From contig NZ_CP022657.1 in assembly GCF_002243515.1 (NCBI RefSeq), positions 3,373,001 through 3,437,000 on the forward strand: a stretch of 64,000 nucleotides of DNA, given 5' to 3'. Below are positions 20,143-30,065 of this stretch, in pieces. The stretch comes from Tumebacillus algifaecis. Its GTDB lineage: Bacteria > Bacillota > Bacilli > Tumebacillales > Tumebacillaceae. Position numbers and translations under genes: made by a program. The notes under the pieces were generated by a model. The model made no database searches, was not told the DNA's origin, and saw nothing but the letters and a program-made list of their open reading frames with translations. The first letter of the stretch is position 1, and every line of letters starts with the position of its first letter.

Positions 20143-20319
20143 TTAGTATTTCTTCTTCTTGCGAGCAGCCTCGGATTTTTTCTTACGGGCGACGCTGGGT
20201 TTTTCGTAATGTTTGCGCTTCTTGACTTCCGCGAGGATACCATCCTTAGCGGTAGCACGCTTAAATCTACGAAGTGCGCTATCCAAAGATTCATTCTTGC
20301 GAACCTTGACTTCTGACAC
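20143..20319 (-). CDS. rpsU: 30S ribosomal protein S21
   Basis: A small basic protein of the 30S subunit that helps initiation. The GTG at 20319 gives [19 protein letters not shown], the standard N-terminus, with AGGGAGGG eight bases upstream; the frame stays open to 20346 but this is leader. The 58-residue length and the K/R-rich tail are typical. A strong sigma-A promoter lies about 90 bases upstream. Confidence 0.97.
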   Translation of the reverse strand: MSEVKVRKNESLDSALRRFKRATAKDGILAEVKKRKHYEKPSVARKKKSEAARKKKKY

Positions 20320-20346
20320 CTTGATTTCCCTCCCTCCGCCAAGCAA

Positions 20347-20557
20347 CTACATATACCGAATGCATCATTCGGTAGACCAGAGAGCAGACAATAGTCCGTC
20401 AAAAGACATTATAGTATAGTGGCAAAAACAATGTCAACTGACGTGCAGGCTCAATGCCCAACAATTATAGTGCATACACCTATAAAAGTAAACATTTCCC
20501 CGTTATACTACATCATATTTAACATTTTGCACCCGCGTAAAAGCGCGGTTTGCAAGG
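20347..20557. promoter_or_regulatory. rpsU promoter region
   Basis: On the minus strand TTGACA (20437-20432), an 18-base spacer and TATAAT (20413-20408) form a near-perfect sigma-A promoter for rpsU-yqeY. The rest of this 211-base gap is AT-rich with no gene seen. A small CCGCG/CGCGG hairpin near 20535 follows the methyltransferase gene. Confidence 0.8.
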
Positions 20558-21769
20558 CTATTTGCGGCTTCGCACCTCAAAAACAGCGAATTTGAGATAA
20601 TTATTTTCATCCATCCCATGAATTTTCGGATGGTCACGTCCTGCCGTGCGGAATTCTACCAGGCGAAGAATTTTTTTCGCATCGATCGCCGCCTCAGCGA
20701 TCGTTTCCAAAAAGAGGTCGGGATGCATATGGTACGAGCACGACGCGGTGATCAAAAAGCCTCGCTCTTTAACCAGCTTCATGCCGCGCAGGTTGATCTC
20801 CTTATAGCCGCGCATCGCGCCTTCGATCGCATGCTTCGATTTGGCAAAGGCTGGCGGGTCCAAAATGACCGTGTCCCATTTTCGACCTTCCCGCTCCCAC
20901 TCGCGCAACTGTTCAAACGCATCGGCCACGACAAATTCAAAATCGGCATCATCTTCCATCCCATTGATCTCCACATTGCGAATCGCCGTGTCGATCGCAT
21001 GCTCAGAGATGTCCAGACAGGTGATCTGTTTGGCACCGAACGCAGCAGCATGCACAGTAAACGAGCCGGTGTGCGAGAAGCACTCCAACACGGACGCACC
21101 CGGTTGGCCGTCCACGCCCGTTTTGACATAGTCTTTGATCGCCGCTCGATTTTCCTGCTGGTCAAAAAAGTAGCCAGTCTTTTGTCCGCCCACCACATCG
21201 ACGATCATCTTCAGGCCGTTTTCCTGAATCACGATCGTCTCATCAAGTTCCCCGTGCAACAGTCCGGTCGTCTGCTCCAAGCCCTCCAATTCGCGCACAC
21301 CGACATCGCTGCGCTCATAGATCGCCTTGGGCTGGACAACTTCCAGCAGGGCGCTGATGATCTCTTGTTTGCGAACTTCCATGCCGAGCGCCAAGATCTG
21401 CACGACGAGCGTGTCGCCAAATTTATCGACGACTAAGCCCGGCAGAAAATCGGCTTCTCCATAGACCAAGCGGCAACCGCCCGTGTCATGCAACATGCGC
21501 TTGCGGTAGTCCCACGCCTCTTGAATGCGGCGGACAAAGTACGCTTGATCAATCTTTTCTTCCTGATTGTAGGTCATCACGCGCACTTGAATCATCGAGC
21601 GCGGATTGAAATACCCTTTGGCTAAAAACATGCCGTTTGCGGCATGTACGGTGACGATGTCACCTGGGTTCGGATCGCCTTCGATGCGGGCGATCTCCCC
21701 TTTGAACACCCAAGGATGCCCGGCTTCCAAGCGCTTTTTGCGCTTTTTGTTCAGATAAACGCTAGCCAT
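20558..21769 (-). CDS. PUA-domain class I rRNA (cytosine-C5) methyltransferase, RlmI-like
   Basis: A 403-residue SAM-dependent RNA methyltransferase. The N-terminal PUA domain is KRLEAGHPWVFKGEIARI...NPRSMIQVRV; the Rossmann SAM site is VLECFSHTGSFTVHAAAFGA; the catalytic region has ILDPPAFAKSK and TASCSYHM. RlmI in E. coli makes m5C1962 in 23S rRNA, so a 23S target is likely but the base is not known here. It is a single-gene unit, divergent from the Na/Pi-type transporter. Confidence 0.9.
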   Translation of the reverse strand: MASVYLNKKRKKRLEAGHPWVFKGEIARIEGDPNPGDIVTVHAANGMFLAKGYFNPRSMIQVRVMTYNQEEKIDQAYFVRRIQEAWDYRKRMLHDTGGCRLVYGEADFLPGLVVDKFGDTLVVQILALGMEVRKQEIISALLEVVQPKAIYERSDVGVRELEGLEQTTGLLHGELDETIVIQENGLKMIVDVVGGQKTGYFFDQQENRAAIKDYVKTGVDGQPGASVLECFSHTGSFTVHAAAFGAKQITCLDISEHAIDTAIRNVEINGMEDDADFEFVVADAFEQLREWEREGRKWDTVILDPPAFAKSKHAIEGAMRGYKEINLRGMKLVKERGFLITASCSYHMHPDLFLETIAEAAIDAKKILRLVEFRTAGRDHPKIHGMDENNYLKFAVFEVRSRK

Positions 21770-21858
21770 GGTGACAGTTCTCCTTTTAAATCATACAAGT
21801 CTGTGGACGAGTCTGCATAAGCATGTGGTAGAGAGTCTGTGTCTTGGAGGTAAATCAC

Positions 21859-22800
21859 ATGATATGGAAATCGCTCTTGCTCTTGTTGCTCGGCTTGTCC
21901 GGTTTTTTAGCTGGAATGTGGATCATGCGCACCGGTATGGAGCGCATGGCGATCGATCGCCTGCCACAGATCATCAGCCGCTTTGTGAAAACCCCGACGC
22001 GAGGTCTCGTCACCGGGACGGTGCTGACCGCGCTGATCCACTCCAGCGCAGGGGTCAGCATCATCTCGATCGGGCTGGTCTCAGCTGGCGTGATGACATT
22101 TGCCGACTCGTTGGGCGTGATTCTCGGCACCAACATCGGCACGACATTCACCACGCAGATGCTCTCCTTCAATTTGGACGCGTTGATCATTCCCTCTGTG
22201 ATCGTCGGTGCGGTGTTATCGCTAGTCTTGCGAGGGAAATACAAGTACATCGGACTAGCAGTGCTCGGGTTTGCCGCGATCTTTCTGGCGCTGGAACTGA
22301 TCGAACGGGCTTTGGAGCCGCTCAGTCATACCGCTTGGTTTAAAGACATCTTGGCCGAGTCTTCCCACCACCCGCTGCTCGGCGTGCTGGCCGGATGTGT
22401 GCTGACGGCGATCATCACCTCTTCGACAGCGACGACGATGTTGACTATCGTTTTGGCTGGACAAGGGTTGATCGGTCTGGAAGGCGCGATTGCGATCATC
22501 CTGGGCAACAACATCGGAACCTGTGTCACCTCGGTGATCGCCGCGTTCGGTCAGCCGCTCAACGCCAAGCGCGTGGCACTTGCTCACGTCATCTTAAACG
22601 TGTTTGGGGTGTTGGTGTTCCTGCCCTTTCTCTCCGGCTTGGCCGAGCTCTGTCGGATGCTGGCCGACAATATTTCCGTACAAGTGGCCACTTCGCACCT
22701 TTTGTTCAACGTGATCTCTTCGCTCGCCGTCTGGCCGTTCACCAAATGGTACGCCGACTTGGTCATCTGGCTGATGCCAGATCGAACCTCACCCACATGA
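21859..22800 (+). CDS. Na/Pi cotransporter family protein
   Basis: A 313-residue membrane protein with two inverted repeats of the Na/Pi type: GTVLTALIHSSAGVSIISIG with GTNIGTTFTTQM, and GCVLTAIITSSTATTMLTI with GNNIGTCVTSV. The paired Q/HSS-A-type and GTNIGT/GNNIGT motifs mark the family (NptA/PF02690). The ATG at 21859 has TTGGAGG eight bases upstream. There is no PhoU-like C-terminal domain, unlike many bacterial members. It converges on deoC with a 3-base gap and no clear terminator. Confidence 0.92.
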   Translation: MIWKSLLLLLLGLSGFLAGMWIMRTGMERMAIDRLPQIISRFVKTPTRGLVTGTVLTALIHSSAGVSIISIGLVSAGVMTFADSLGVILGTNIGTTFTTQMLSFNLDALIIPSVIVGAVLSLVLRGKYKYIGLAVLGFAAIFLALELIERALEPLSHTAWFKDILAESSHHPLLGVLAGCVLTAIITSSTATTMLTIVLAGQGLIGLEGAIAIILGNNIGTCVTSVIAAFGQPLNAKRVALAHVILNVFGVLVFLPFLSGLAELCRMLADNISVQVATSHLLFNVISSLAVWPFTKWYADLVIWLMPDRTSPT

Positions 22801-22803
22801 TGA

Positions 22804-23562
22804 TTAGTAGCTCGATGTGGACGAGCGGCCTTCCGCGATGGAAACACCTGCCGAACAGCCAATGCGGTTGGCACCTGCCTGCATCACGTTGACCGCATCT
22901 TCGAGCGAGCGCACGCCGCCAGAAGCTTTGACCCCGATGCTCGGGCCGACCGCCGCACGCATCAGGCGCACGTCTTCCGGAGTCGCGCCGCCAGTGGAAA
23001 ACCCGGTCGATGTTTTGACAAAATCGGCTCCAGCTGCGACAGACAGCAGAGAAGCGATCGCTTTCTCATGGTCGGTGAGCAGTGCCGTTTCGATGATCAC
23101 TTTGGTCAGCGCACGGTCGCCGACCGCCTCAACAACCGCTTTGATGTCTTCGTAGACCGCTTGCAGTTCGCCCGCCTTGAGCAAGCCGACCGGGATGACC
23201 GTGTCAACTTCATGCGCGCCTTTTTCAACGGCATCATGCGCTTCGAAAGCTTTGGTCTCCTTGGTGCTAGCTCCAAGCGGAAAACCGATGACCGTGCAGA
23301 CTTTCACCTGACTGCCTGCGAGATTTTTCGCAGCGCGCGAAACGTAGACAGGATTGACACAGACAGAAAAGAAATTGTGCGTTTTCGCTTCCGCACAGAG
23401 CGTGTCGATCGCCTCGGGCGATGCGTCCGCCTTGAGCAGAGTATGGTCGATGATCGCAGTCGCCTCTGCTTCCGGTACTGGGGTGTACGATCCTTCTTCA
23501 ATATGTACAGAACCAATTGCAGCTTCTACCGCCGCTCTTGCCTGGCTGATGATCTCGTTCAT
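22804..23562 (-). CDS. deoC: Deoxyribose-phosphate aldolase
   Basis: Splits 2-deoxyribose-5-phosphate into glyceraldehyde-3-phosphate and acetaldehyde in nucleoside breakdown. The Schiff-base motif [16 protein letters not shown] contains Lys183; the second conserved Lys is in GVKASGGVR, and [10 protein letters not shown] supplies the conserved Asp. An extension of about 30 residues precedes the fold at [11 protein letters not shown], making it longer (252) than the short B. subtilis form. The gene stands alone, without deoxynucleoside kinase or phosphorylase genes beside it. Confidence 0.95.
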   Translation of the reverse strand: MNEIISQARAAVEAAIGSVHIEEGSYTPVPEAEATAIIDHTLLKADASPEAIDTLCAEAKTHNFFSVCVNPVYVSRAAKNLAGSQVKVCTVIGFPLGASTKETKAFEAHDAVEKGAHEVDTVIPVGLLKAGELQAVYEDIKAVVEAVGDRALTKVIIETALLTDHEKAIASLLSVAAGADFVKTSTGFSTGGATPEDVRLMRAAVGPSIGVKASGGVRSLEDAVNVMQAGANRIGCSAGVSIAEGRSSTSSY

Positions 23563-23828
23563 TGTTTTTCCTCCTCTGGCAAACCTAGCCGTAATTATAC
23601 TTCACATTTTCCCTCACTTCCACTCCGATTCCTAGAAGTTCGGTTGGTACGGGCTGTCAGACGATTGGCTCTGCTTCGTTTGATTCGATTAGTTTCTGAC
23701 AAGGAGTGCAAAAAAATGTTCATCTCTTGGTCGATGTTCGAAAATTTTCAGCGAGCGGACCTCGTCCTCTTCGGTCAGAAATGTCGATACGCCACCGATT
23801 GCTTTGCCCATTACTGGCCCAAACACAA
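23563..23828. other. Intergenic stretch with a possible 40-codon gene
   Basis: No established gene. On the minus strand 23811-23689 is an open frame of 40 codons (MGKAIGGVSTFLTEEDEV ... FFALLVRN) with charged, protein-like composition but a weak ribosome site. On the plus strand a frame starting at 23716 has AAGGAG nine bases upstream but runs through the mtaB terminator and looks chance. The minus frame may be a small gene or a relic. Confidence 0.3.
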
Positions 23829-23858
23829 ACACCCCCCAACTTGTGTTGAGGGGTGTTC
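23829..23858 (-). terminator. Terminator after mtaB
   Basis: Stem AACACCCCCCAAC/GTTGAGGGGTGTT with one mismatch, followed on the minus strand by TTTGTGTTT. It lies just beyond the mtaB stop at 23877. Confidence 0.75.
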
Positions 23859-23876
23859 GCTTCATCACCAGATCGC

Positions 23877-25256
23877 TTAGATCATCTCAAGCTCGATCGC
23901 TCCTGCAAATGGTGCAGTCGGAAGTTCTGGTTCCTCTTTTTCGGTGAAGGTCAGACGCTCGACAAATGTGCCTTGCGAAAGCTCCGGCCCCGCCACATCA
24001 AGGCGGATGGCGCAGACTTCACCGAGTAATTCATCATCGCCGTCAAACTGGACTTTGATGTAATTGTCCGTGTATCCGATCAGCTTGCCCGTCTCATCGC
24101 GCTCCTCCGGAATCACTTCCAGCGTCTGCCCGATGAACTTCGCAGAATATTGCACTTGCAGCGAGTTCGCGAGCTGAATCAGCCGGGTCACCCGCGCTTC
24201 TTTCTCCCGCTCCGGCACCTGGTCTTTATACTTTGCAGCCGGAGTAAAGTTGCGCTGCGAGTAAGGGAACACATGCAGATCGGCAAAATGCTGATCTTTG
24301 ATGAAATGATAGGTGTTCTCAAAATCTTCGACCGCCTCGCCCGGGAAACCGACGATCACGTCAGAGGTGATCGCAAGCTCAGGAAGCGCACGGCGCACCG
24401 CTTGCAAACGCTCTGCAAACTGCTCGACCGTATACTTGCGGTTCATGCGATCCAGCACGCGATTCGAGCCGGATTGCAGCGGAATGTGGAGGTGGCGCAC
24501 CACTTTTTTCGAAGCGGACAGCACCTTGATCATCTTGTCATCCAACTCCGACGCTTCGATCGACGAAATCCGGATGCGACGCAACTCGGGCACCTCGCGC
24601 TCCAGATCGACGAGCAGATCTGCCAAGTTATAGTTGTCCAGATCGTCCCCATATCCGCCAGTGTGAATTCCGGTCAGCACGATCTCGTAGTAACCCGCTT
24701 CGACCAGTTTCTTCGCTTGACGGATCACATTTTGCGGATCGCGTGAACGAATGAAGCCACGGGAATACGGGATAATACAGAAGGTGCAGAAATTGTTACA
24801 ACCTTCCTGAATCTTTAGAGACGCCCGTGTGCGGTCATTGAAAGAAGGCACATCGAGCTCTTCAAAGTGGCGTTGTTTGCGAACGGAAGCCACCACTTTA
24901 AACGGGTTCTTCTCCGACTGCGCCTGCTCCACATAGTCGATGATCTGCTCGCGACCCTGTGTTCCGATGACCAAGTCCACACCTGGGATTTCCAAAATTT
25001 CGTCCGGTGCCACCTGTGCATAACAGCCCGTGACGACCACCGTCGCTTCCGGATTCTTGCGGATGGCGCGACGAATCATCTGACGTGATTTCTTATCCCC
25101 CGTGTGCGTGACCGTACAGGTATTGATCACATAGACATCGGCCATGTCGTCAAACTCTACCTGTGCATATCCCTTCTCGCGAAACAGATGCCAGATCGCT
25201 TCTGTATCGTACGAGTTTACTTTACAGCCAAGTGTATGAAAAGCTACTGTGCTCAT
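23877..25256 (-). CDS. mtaB: tRNA t6A37 methylthiotransferase MtaB
   Basis: Radical-SAM enzyme (YqeV) that turns t6A37 into ms2t6A in tRNAs reading ANN codons. N-terminal UPF0004 domain with FHTLGCKVNSYDTEA and two more Cys, radical SAM core with CNNFCTFCIIPYSRG (CxxxCxxC), and a C-terminal TRAM domain. The 459-residue length is normal. It is the last gene of the prmA-rsmE-mtaB run, 3 bases after rsmE. Confidence 0.96.
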   Translation of the reverse strand: MSTVAFHTLGCKVNSYDTEAIWHLFREKGYAQVEFDDMADVYVINTCTVTHTGDKKSRQMIRRAIRKNPEATVVVTGCYAQVAPDEILEIPGVDLVIGTQGREQIIDYVEQAQSEKNPFKVVASVRKQRHFEELDVPSFNDRTRASLKIQEGCNNFCTFCIIPYSRGFIRSRDPQNVIRQAKKLVEAGYYEIVLTGIHTGGYGDDLDNYNLADLLVDLEREVPELRRIRISSIEASELDDKMIKVLSASKKVVRHLHIPLQSGSNRVLDRMNRKYTVEQFAERLQAVRRALPELAITSDVIVGFPGEAVEDFENTYHFIKDQHFADLHVFPYSQRNFTPAAKYKDQVPEREKEARVTRLIQLANSLQVQYSAKFIGQTLEVIPEERDETGKLIGYTDNYIKVQFDGDDELLGEVCAIRLDVAGPELSQGTFVERLTFTEKEEPELPTAPFAGAIELEMI

Positions 25257-25259
25257 GGC

Positions 25260-26003
25260 TTACCCTCCCATCTCGCCAACTTGATAGCAGATGCAGGCCG
25301 CGGTCACCAGGCCGGCCGTCTCGGTACGCAAGATTCGCGGCCCGAGGGTCACGGGAATTGCTCCCGCAGCCAGTGCCGTTTCAATTTCCGCTTCGGAAAT
25401 GCCGCCTTCCGGACCGATCACGACACAGATGTGCCCCACATCCGGATGCTCCTGTAACACCTCGCGCAAACCGCGCGCCTTTTCTCCTTCATACGGAACG
25501 AGCACAAGGTCAAATCCATCCAAGTTCCCCACAAGCTGTTTCAAGGTCATCCCGATCCCCACAGAGGGAATCAGCGTACGGTGTGCCTGCTCTGCCGCTT
25601 CTTTGGCGATCTTCTGCCAGCGCTCACGGCGCTTTTGTTCTTTTTTCTGGTCGTACTGCACGATGCAGCGCGCCATCTCCAAGGGCACGAAGCGGGAGAT
25701 GCCCACCTCGGTCCCTTTTTGGACAATCAAGTCCATTTTATCACCTTTTGGCAAGCCTTGCGCCAAGGTAATTTTTACGCGGGGTTCGGCCGTGTCTGCC
25801 AATTGCTCCATAATCCGGCCCACCACCTGCTCGCCGCCAAGTTCGGTCAATTCGACGAGGTAGGCGTGTCCAACCCCATCGCAGACGATCACTTGCTCGC
25901 CCGCTTCCATGCGCAACACGCGAACGATATGCTTCACATCATCGCCTGTGATCGTCACCGCTCCGTTTTGAATCGCTTCTGGCTCCACAAAGTAGCGCTG
26001 CAC
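25260..26003 (-). CDS. rsmE: 16S rRNA m3U1498 methyltransferase RsmE
   Basis: SPOUT-class methyltransferase (YqeU) for U1498 of 16S rRNA. N-terminal PUA-like part MQRYFVEPEAIQ, then the knotted SAM-binding fold with VVIGPEGGISEAEIETA and LGPRILRTETAGLVTA. The 247-residue length is typical. It lies 6 bases from prmA and 3 from mtaB, as in Bacillus. Confidence 0.97.
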   Translation of the reverse strand: MQRYFVEPEAIQNGAVTITGDDVKHIVRVLRMEAGEQVIVCDGVGHAYLVELTELGGEQVVGRIMEQLADTAEPRVKITLAQGLPKGDKMDLIVQKGTEVGISRFVPLEMARCIVQYDQKKEQKRRERWQKIAKEAAEQAHRTLIPSVGIGMTLKQLVGNLDGFDLVLVPYEGEKARGLREVLQEHPDVGHICVVIGPEGGISEAEIETALAAGAIPVTLGPRILRTETAGLVTAACICYQVGEMGG

Positions 26004-26009
26004 GAATCG

Positions 26010-26954
26010 TCAGCTCCTCTCTCGTTTGGCCACGAGTGCAACCCAGTCTTCTTCGGTGATGGTATCTATGATTTCAAAGCCGTGCTCCTTCAATGCGGCA
26101 CTCACCAATTCTGCTTTTTCCTTGATGATACCAGAGGTGATCAGCGTGGCATTTTCTTTCATCACATCGGCCGCGCTCGGGATCAACAGCAAGATGATCT
26201 CCGCCAAAATGTTCGCAACCACCACATCGTATTTTTCCTCGACCCCTTGTAGCAGGTCGTTGGCGCGAACGGTCACTTTGTTCGCTTCGCCGTTCAGCTC
26301 GATGTTCTCGCCAGCCACCTGCACCGCCACCGGGTCAAGGTCGAGTGCCAGCACGTGCTCAGCCCCGAGCTTGGCACAGGCGATCGAAAGAATACCTGTA
26401 CCCGCACCGACATCGACCACCGTATCGCCAGGCCGTACCACTCGCTCCAGCGTCCGCATGCACAGCGCTGTCGTCGGGTGCGTGCCCGTGCCAAACGCCA
26501 TCCCAGGGTCGAGTTCGATGATGATCTCATCGTCGCGCTCAGGCGTATATTGCTCCCAGGTCGGCTTGATCGTCAAACGCTCGGTCACGCGTACCGGGTG
26601 GTAGTATTTTTTCCACTCGTCAGCCCATTCTTCCTCATCGGCGATGCGGCAGGTGACGAGAGCAGGGGACGGATCGAGCCCTAGTTCGGACAACCCTTTG
26701 ACTTCTGCCAAAATCGCATCAAGCATCGTATCTTCCCATGTCTCGACGGAGATATACGCCTTCACGCGCACGCCCGATTCCGGAAAATCGGCCGGGTTCA
26801 GACCGTAGATTTCACCATAGCGATCTTCCCACGTGCGGGTCAAGTCGCTGCTGTCCTCGATGACGACGCCGGTCGCGCCGTATTTTTCAAGGATCGCCGA
26901 GACAGCTTCGATCACCTCAGACGTGGTGGAGACTTGCACTTCTGCCCACTTCAT
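26010..26954 (-). CDS. prmA: Ribosomal protein L11 methyltransferase PrmA
   Basis: Methylates lysines and the N-terminus of ribosomal protein L11. N-terminal substrate-recognition domain, then the SAM motif VVDVGAGTGILSIA and GMAFGTGTHPTTALCM, the family hallmark, with VVANILAEII further on. 314 residues, as expected. It follows dnaJ after a large nested hairpin and begins the prmA-rsmE-mtaB run. Confidence 0.97.
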   Translation of the reverse strand: MKWAEVQVSTTSEVIEAVSAILEKYGATGVVIEDSSDLTRTWEDRYGEIYGLNPADFPESGVRVKAYISVETWEDTMLDAILAEVKGLSELGLDPSPALVTCRIADEEEWADEWKKYYHPVRVTERLTIKPTWEQYTPERDDEIIIELDPGMAFGTGTHPTTALCMRTLERVVRPGDTVVDVGAGTGILSIACAKLGAEHVLALDLDPVAVQVAGENIELNGEANKVTVRANDLLQGVEEKYDVVVANILAEIILLLIPSAADVMKENATLITSGIIKEKAELVSAALKEHGFEIIDTITEEDWVALVAKRERS

Positions 26955-26979
26955 AAAACGTTCCTCCTCAAGTCAAAAT

Positions 26980-27029
26980 CCACAGGTGATAGGATGCCCC
27001 AAAATCCGGAGCATCCTCCTCTCCTGTGG
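26980..27029 (-). terminator. Nested hairpin between dnaJ and prmA
   Basis: Outer stem CCACAGG/CCTGTGG enclosing a second stem AGGATGCCCC/GGAGCATCCT. A short T-rich stretch follows on the minus strand. It may partly terminate the heat-shock transcript before prmA. Confidence 0.6.
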
Positions 27030-27036
27030 ATGAGAA

Positions 27037-28149
27037 TCAGTCGCCTAAAAAGGCAGATTTCAACCGTTCAAACAGCGAGCGTTCCTGCTCATGCGTTTCT
27101 TCACCCATCGACGAAGCCAGTTCGCGCAGCAATTCTTTTTGCTTGTCGTTCAGGTTAGTCGGGGTGACGACTACGACGTGCACGTGTTGGTCGCCGCGAA
27201 TGTTGTTGCGGTTCAAGTGCGGAATCCCTTGGCTGCGCAGACGGAACACTTTGCCCGATTGCGTACCCGCCGGGATTTTCAACTTCACTTTGCCGTCGAT
27301 CGTCGGCACTTCGATCTCATCGCCAAGTGCCGCCTGCACAAACGTCAGCGGGACTTGGCAGTGCACATCTTCACCGTCGCGCTCAAAGAAATCATGCTCT
27401 TTGACCACGAAGACGATGAACAGATCGCCCTGCGGACCGCCTTTGCTGCCCATCTCACCCGCACCTGGAATGCGGATGCGATTGCCCGTATTGACGCCCG
27501 ACGGGATGTTGATCTTGATCGTGCGACGCTTGCGTACTTTTCCTTCGCCGTGGCAAGTGCCGCAACGTTGTTCGATCTTTTTCCCCGACCCGCTGCACGT
27601 GCGGCATGTCGTGCGGTTGACCATCCGACCAAGCGGCGTGGAGACCACCTGCTCCTGTTGCCCTGTGCCGCGGCAAGTGCCGCAGGTCGCAACTTTGGTG
27701 CCCGGTTTCGCACCGGAACCTTCACAGGTATCGCACTCTTCCCAACGCGGAATCTCAACTTCTTTATCCGCACCAAATGCAGCCTCTTTAAAGTCGATCT
27801 GCATCTGGTACTGGAGGTCTTGACCGCGCTGCGGACCGCCGCGTTGACGACCGCCGCCGCCGAAGAACATGTCGAAAATATCACCGAAGCCATTGCCGCC
27901 AAAGCCATCACCGCCACCAAAGCTGTTCGGGTCTTGATGCCCGAACTGGTCGTAACGTGAACGCTTGCTGCTGTCTGACAGCACTTCGTAAGCTTCAGTC
28001 ACTTCTTTAAACTTGTCGGCCGCAGACGGATCGTCCTTGTTGACGTCCGGGTGATACTGGCGAGCCGCTTTGCGGTATGCTTTTTTGATTTCTTCTGGTG
28101 CGGCATCCTTGCCGACGCCAAGCACCTCATAAAAATCTCGTTTACTCAC
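27037..28149 (-). CDS. dnaJ: Chaperone DnaJ (Hsp40)
   Basis: Co-chaperone that delivers substrates and stimulates DnaK ATPase. J domain with YHPDVNKDD (HPD motif), G/F-rich linker, four CxxCxGxG zinc repeats ([32 protein letters not shown]) and the C-terminal substrate domain. The GTG at 28149 yields [12 protein letters not shown], the conserved start; a GTG at 28155 is possible. It lies 10 bases after dnaK. Confidence 0.97.
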   Translation of the reverse strand: MSKRDFYEVLGVGKDAAPEEIKKAYRKAARQYHPDVNKDDPSAADKFKEVTEAYEVLSDSSKRSRYDQFGHQDPNSFGGGDGFGGNGFGDIFDMFFGGGGRQRGGPQRGQDLQYQMQIDFKEAAFGADKEVEIPRWEECDTCEGSGAKPGTKVATCGTCRGTGQQEQVVSTPLGRMVNRTTCRTCSGSGKKIEQRCGTCHGEGKVRKRRTIKINIPSGVNTGNRIRIPGAGEMGSKGGPQGDLFIVFVVKEHDFFERDGEDVHCQVPLTFVQAALGDEIEVPTIDGKVKLKIPAGTQSGKVFRLRSQGIPHLNRNNIRGDQHVHVVVVTPTNLNDKQKELLRELASSMGEETHEQERSLFERLKSAFLGD

Positions 28150-28159
28150 GAGCACTCAC

Positions 28160-29986
28160 TCATTTCTTATCTTCGTCAACGACTTCGTAGTCTGCATCCA
28201 CTACGTTGTCATCCTGTTTCGCGTCGCCTTGGTCGCCACCTTGTGCTTGCTGCGCTTGTGCCGCTTGCTCGTACAGTTTGACCGACAGCTGTTGAACGAC
28301 TTGGCTCAACTCTTCGGAAGTTGCTTTGATCGCTTCGATGTCGGAACCTTCGAGCGCCGCTTTCACTTTGTCTTTCGCAGCGTTCGCGTTGTCGATGTCC
28401 GCTTGATCCACTTTGCCTTCAAGATCCTTGAGGGTCTTTTCGGTTTGGTAGACGAGGGAGTCCGCATTGTTGCGCACATCTACCTCTTCGCGGCGCTTCT
28501 TGTCTTCTTCTGCGTTTGCTTCCGCCTCTTTGACCATGCGCTCGACTTCATCATCGGACAGGCCGGTGTTCGAAGTGATCGTGATCTTTTGGCTCTTGCC
28601 AGTGCCGAGGTCTTTTGCGGAGACGTTGACGATCCCGTTTGCGTCGATGTCGAAGGTCACTTCGATTTGCGGAATACCGCGCGGTGCCGGCGGGATGTCG
28701 CCCAAGATGAAACGGCCGAGCGTTTTGTTGTCGCGGGCAAACTCGCGCTCACCTTGCAACACATGGATTTCAACCGAGGTCTGGCTGTCTGCAGCCGTCG
28801 AGTATACTTGCGACTTGGAAGTCGGGATTGTCGTGTTGCGCTCGATCATGCGAGTTGCGATACCGCCTTGCGTTTCGATACCGAGGGAGAGCGGAGTGAC
28901 GTCGAGCAACACGACGTCTTTCACTTCACCAGTCAGAACGCCGCCTTGAATCGCAGCGCCGATCGCGACCACTTCGTCCGGGTTGACGCCTTTGGAAGGG
29001 TCTTTGCCGATAAACTTTTTCACCGCTTCCACCACGGCCGGAATCCGAGTCGAACCACCGACGAGTACCACTTTGTCGATTTGCGAAGCGGACAGGCCGG
29101 AGTCTTTCAGCGCTTGGCGGGCCGGAACCATCGTCGCTTCAACGAGATCGGCTGTCAATTCGTCAAATTTCGCACGGGTCAGGTTGACTTCCAAGTGCTT
29201 CGGACCGGATGCATCTGCGGTGATGAACGGCAGGGAAATCGTGGTTTGTGCCACGCCAGACAGGTCTTTCTTCGCTTTTTCCGCTGCGTCTTTCAGACGT
29301 TGCTGTGCCATTTTGTCTTTCGAGAGATCGATGCCATTTTCCTTCTTGAAGCCATCGACCAGGAAGTCGATGATCTTTTGGTCAAAGTCATCGCCACCCA
29401 AGCTGTTGTTACCGGAAGTTGCTTTTACTTCGAAGACGCCGTCGCCCAGTTCGAGGATGGACACGTCGAACGTACCACCACCCAGGTCGTAGATCAGGAT
29501 CGTTTGGTCTTCTTCTTTATCCAAACCATATGCAAGTGCAGCTGCGGTCGGTTCGTTGACAATGCGCAACACATCAAGACCTGCGATGCGGCCAGCATCT
29601 TTGGTCGCTTGGCGCTGTGCGTCGTTGAAGTATGCCGGAACGGTGACGACCGCTTGGGTTACCGTTTCACCGAGATATGCTTCTGCATCAGCCTTCAGCT
29701 TTTGCAGGATCATCGCCGAGATTTCTTGCGGGGTGTACTCTTTGCCTTCCACCACTTCTTTGTGGTTGGTACCCATGTGACGCTTTACAGACATGACGGT
29801 ATCCGGGTTGGTCACCGCTTGACGTTTTGCCACATCACCGACCATGCGCTCGCCGTTTTTCATCGACAGTACGGACGGGGTGGTGCGGTTGCCTTCAGCG
29901 TTCGGGATGACGACGGGCTCGCCGCCCTCCATCACGGATACGCAAGAGTTGGTTGTACCAAGGTCAATACCGATTACTTTACTCAT
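28160..29986 (-). CDS. dnaK: Chaperone DnaK (Hsp70)
   Basis: ATP-driven Hsp70. Begins [18 protein letters not shown]; nucleotide-binding domain with [14 protein letters not shown] and [13 protein letters not shown], then the [11 protein letters not shown] linker region, substrate-binding domain and a Q/G/D-rich tail ending VDEDKK. 608 residues, normal for Firmicutes. The operon is hrcA - chaperonin - grpE - dnaK - dnaJ under CIRCE control. Confidence 0.98.
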   Translation of the reverse strand: MSKVIGIDLGTTNSCVSVMEGGEPVVIPNAEGNRTTPSVLSMKNGERMVGDVAKRQAVTNPDTVMSVKRHMGTNHKEVVEGKEYTPQEISAMILQKLKADAEAYLGETVTQAVVTVPAYFNDAQRQATKDAGRIAGLDVLRIVNEPTAAALAYGLDKEEDQTILIYDLGGGTFDVSILELGDGVFEVKATSGNNSLGGDDFDQKIIDFLVDGFKKENGIDLSKDKMAQQRLKDAAEKAKKDLSGVAQTTISLPFITADASGPKHLEVNLTRAKFDELTADLVEATMVPARQALKDSGLSASQIDKVVLVGGSTRIPAVVEAVKKFIGKDPSKGVNPDEVVAIGAAIQGGVLTGEVKDVVLLDVTPLSLGIETQGGIATRMIERNTTIPTSKSQVYSTAADSQTSVEIHVLQGEREFARDNKTLGRFILGDIPPAPRGIPQIEVTFDIDANGIVNVSAKDLGTGKSQKITITSNTGLSDDEVERMVKEAEANAEEDKKRREEVDVRNNADSLVYQTEKTLKDLEGKVDQADIDNANAAKDKVKAALEGSDIEAIKATSEELSQVVQQLSVKLYEQAAQAQQAQGGDQGDAKQDDNVVDADYEVVDEDKK

Positions 29987-30065
29987 TGTTCAGAAGACCT
30001 CCTGTGGGTTGGGTTCGTTTTTGTATAGGAAAAGAAAGTGATACGCGAAGTTACGGTGTTGCCGA

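Noticed and set aside
23068-23880. 270-codon plus-strand open frame across deoC and the next gap
   Set aside because: Mostly antisense to deoC, and its end runs through the mtaB terminator. A good AAGGAG before an internal ATG at 23716 is noted but not convincing.
28229-30028. 599-codon open frame antisense to dnaK
   Set aside because: Its length comes from GC-rich codon use on the other strand. DnaK on the minus strand is certain, and this frame has no ribosome site or recognisable domain.
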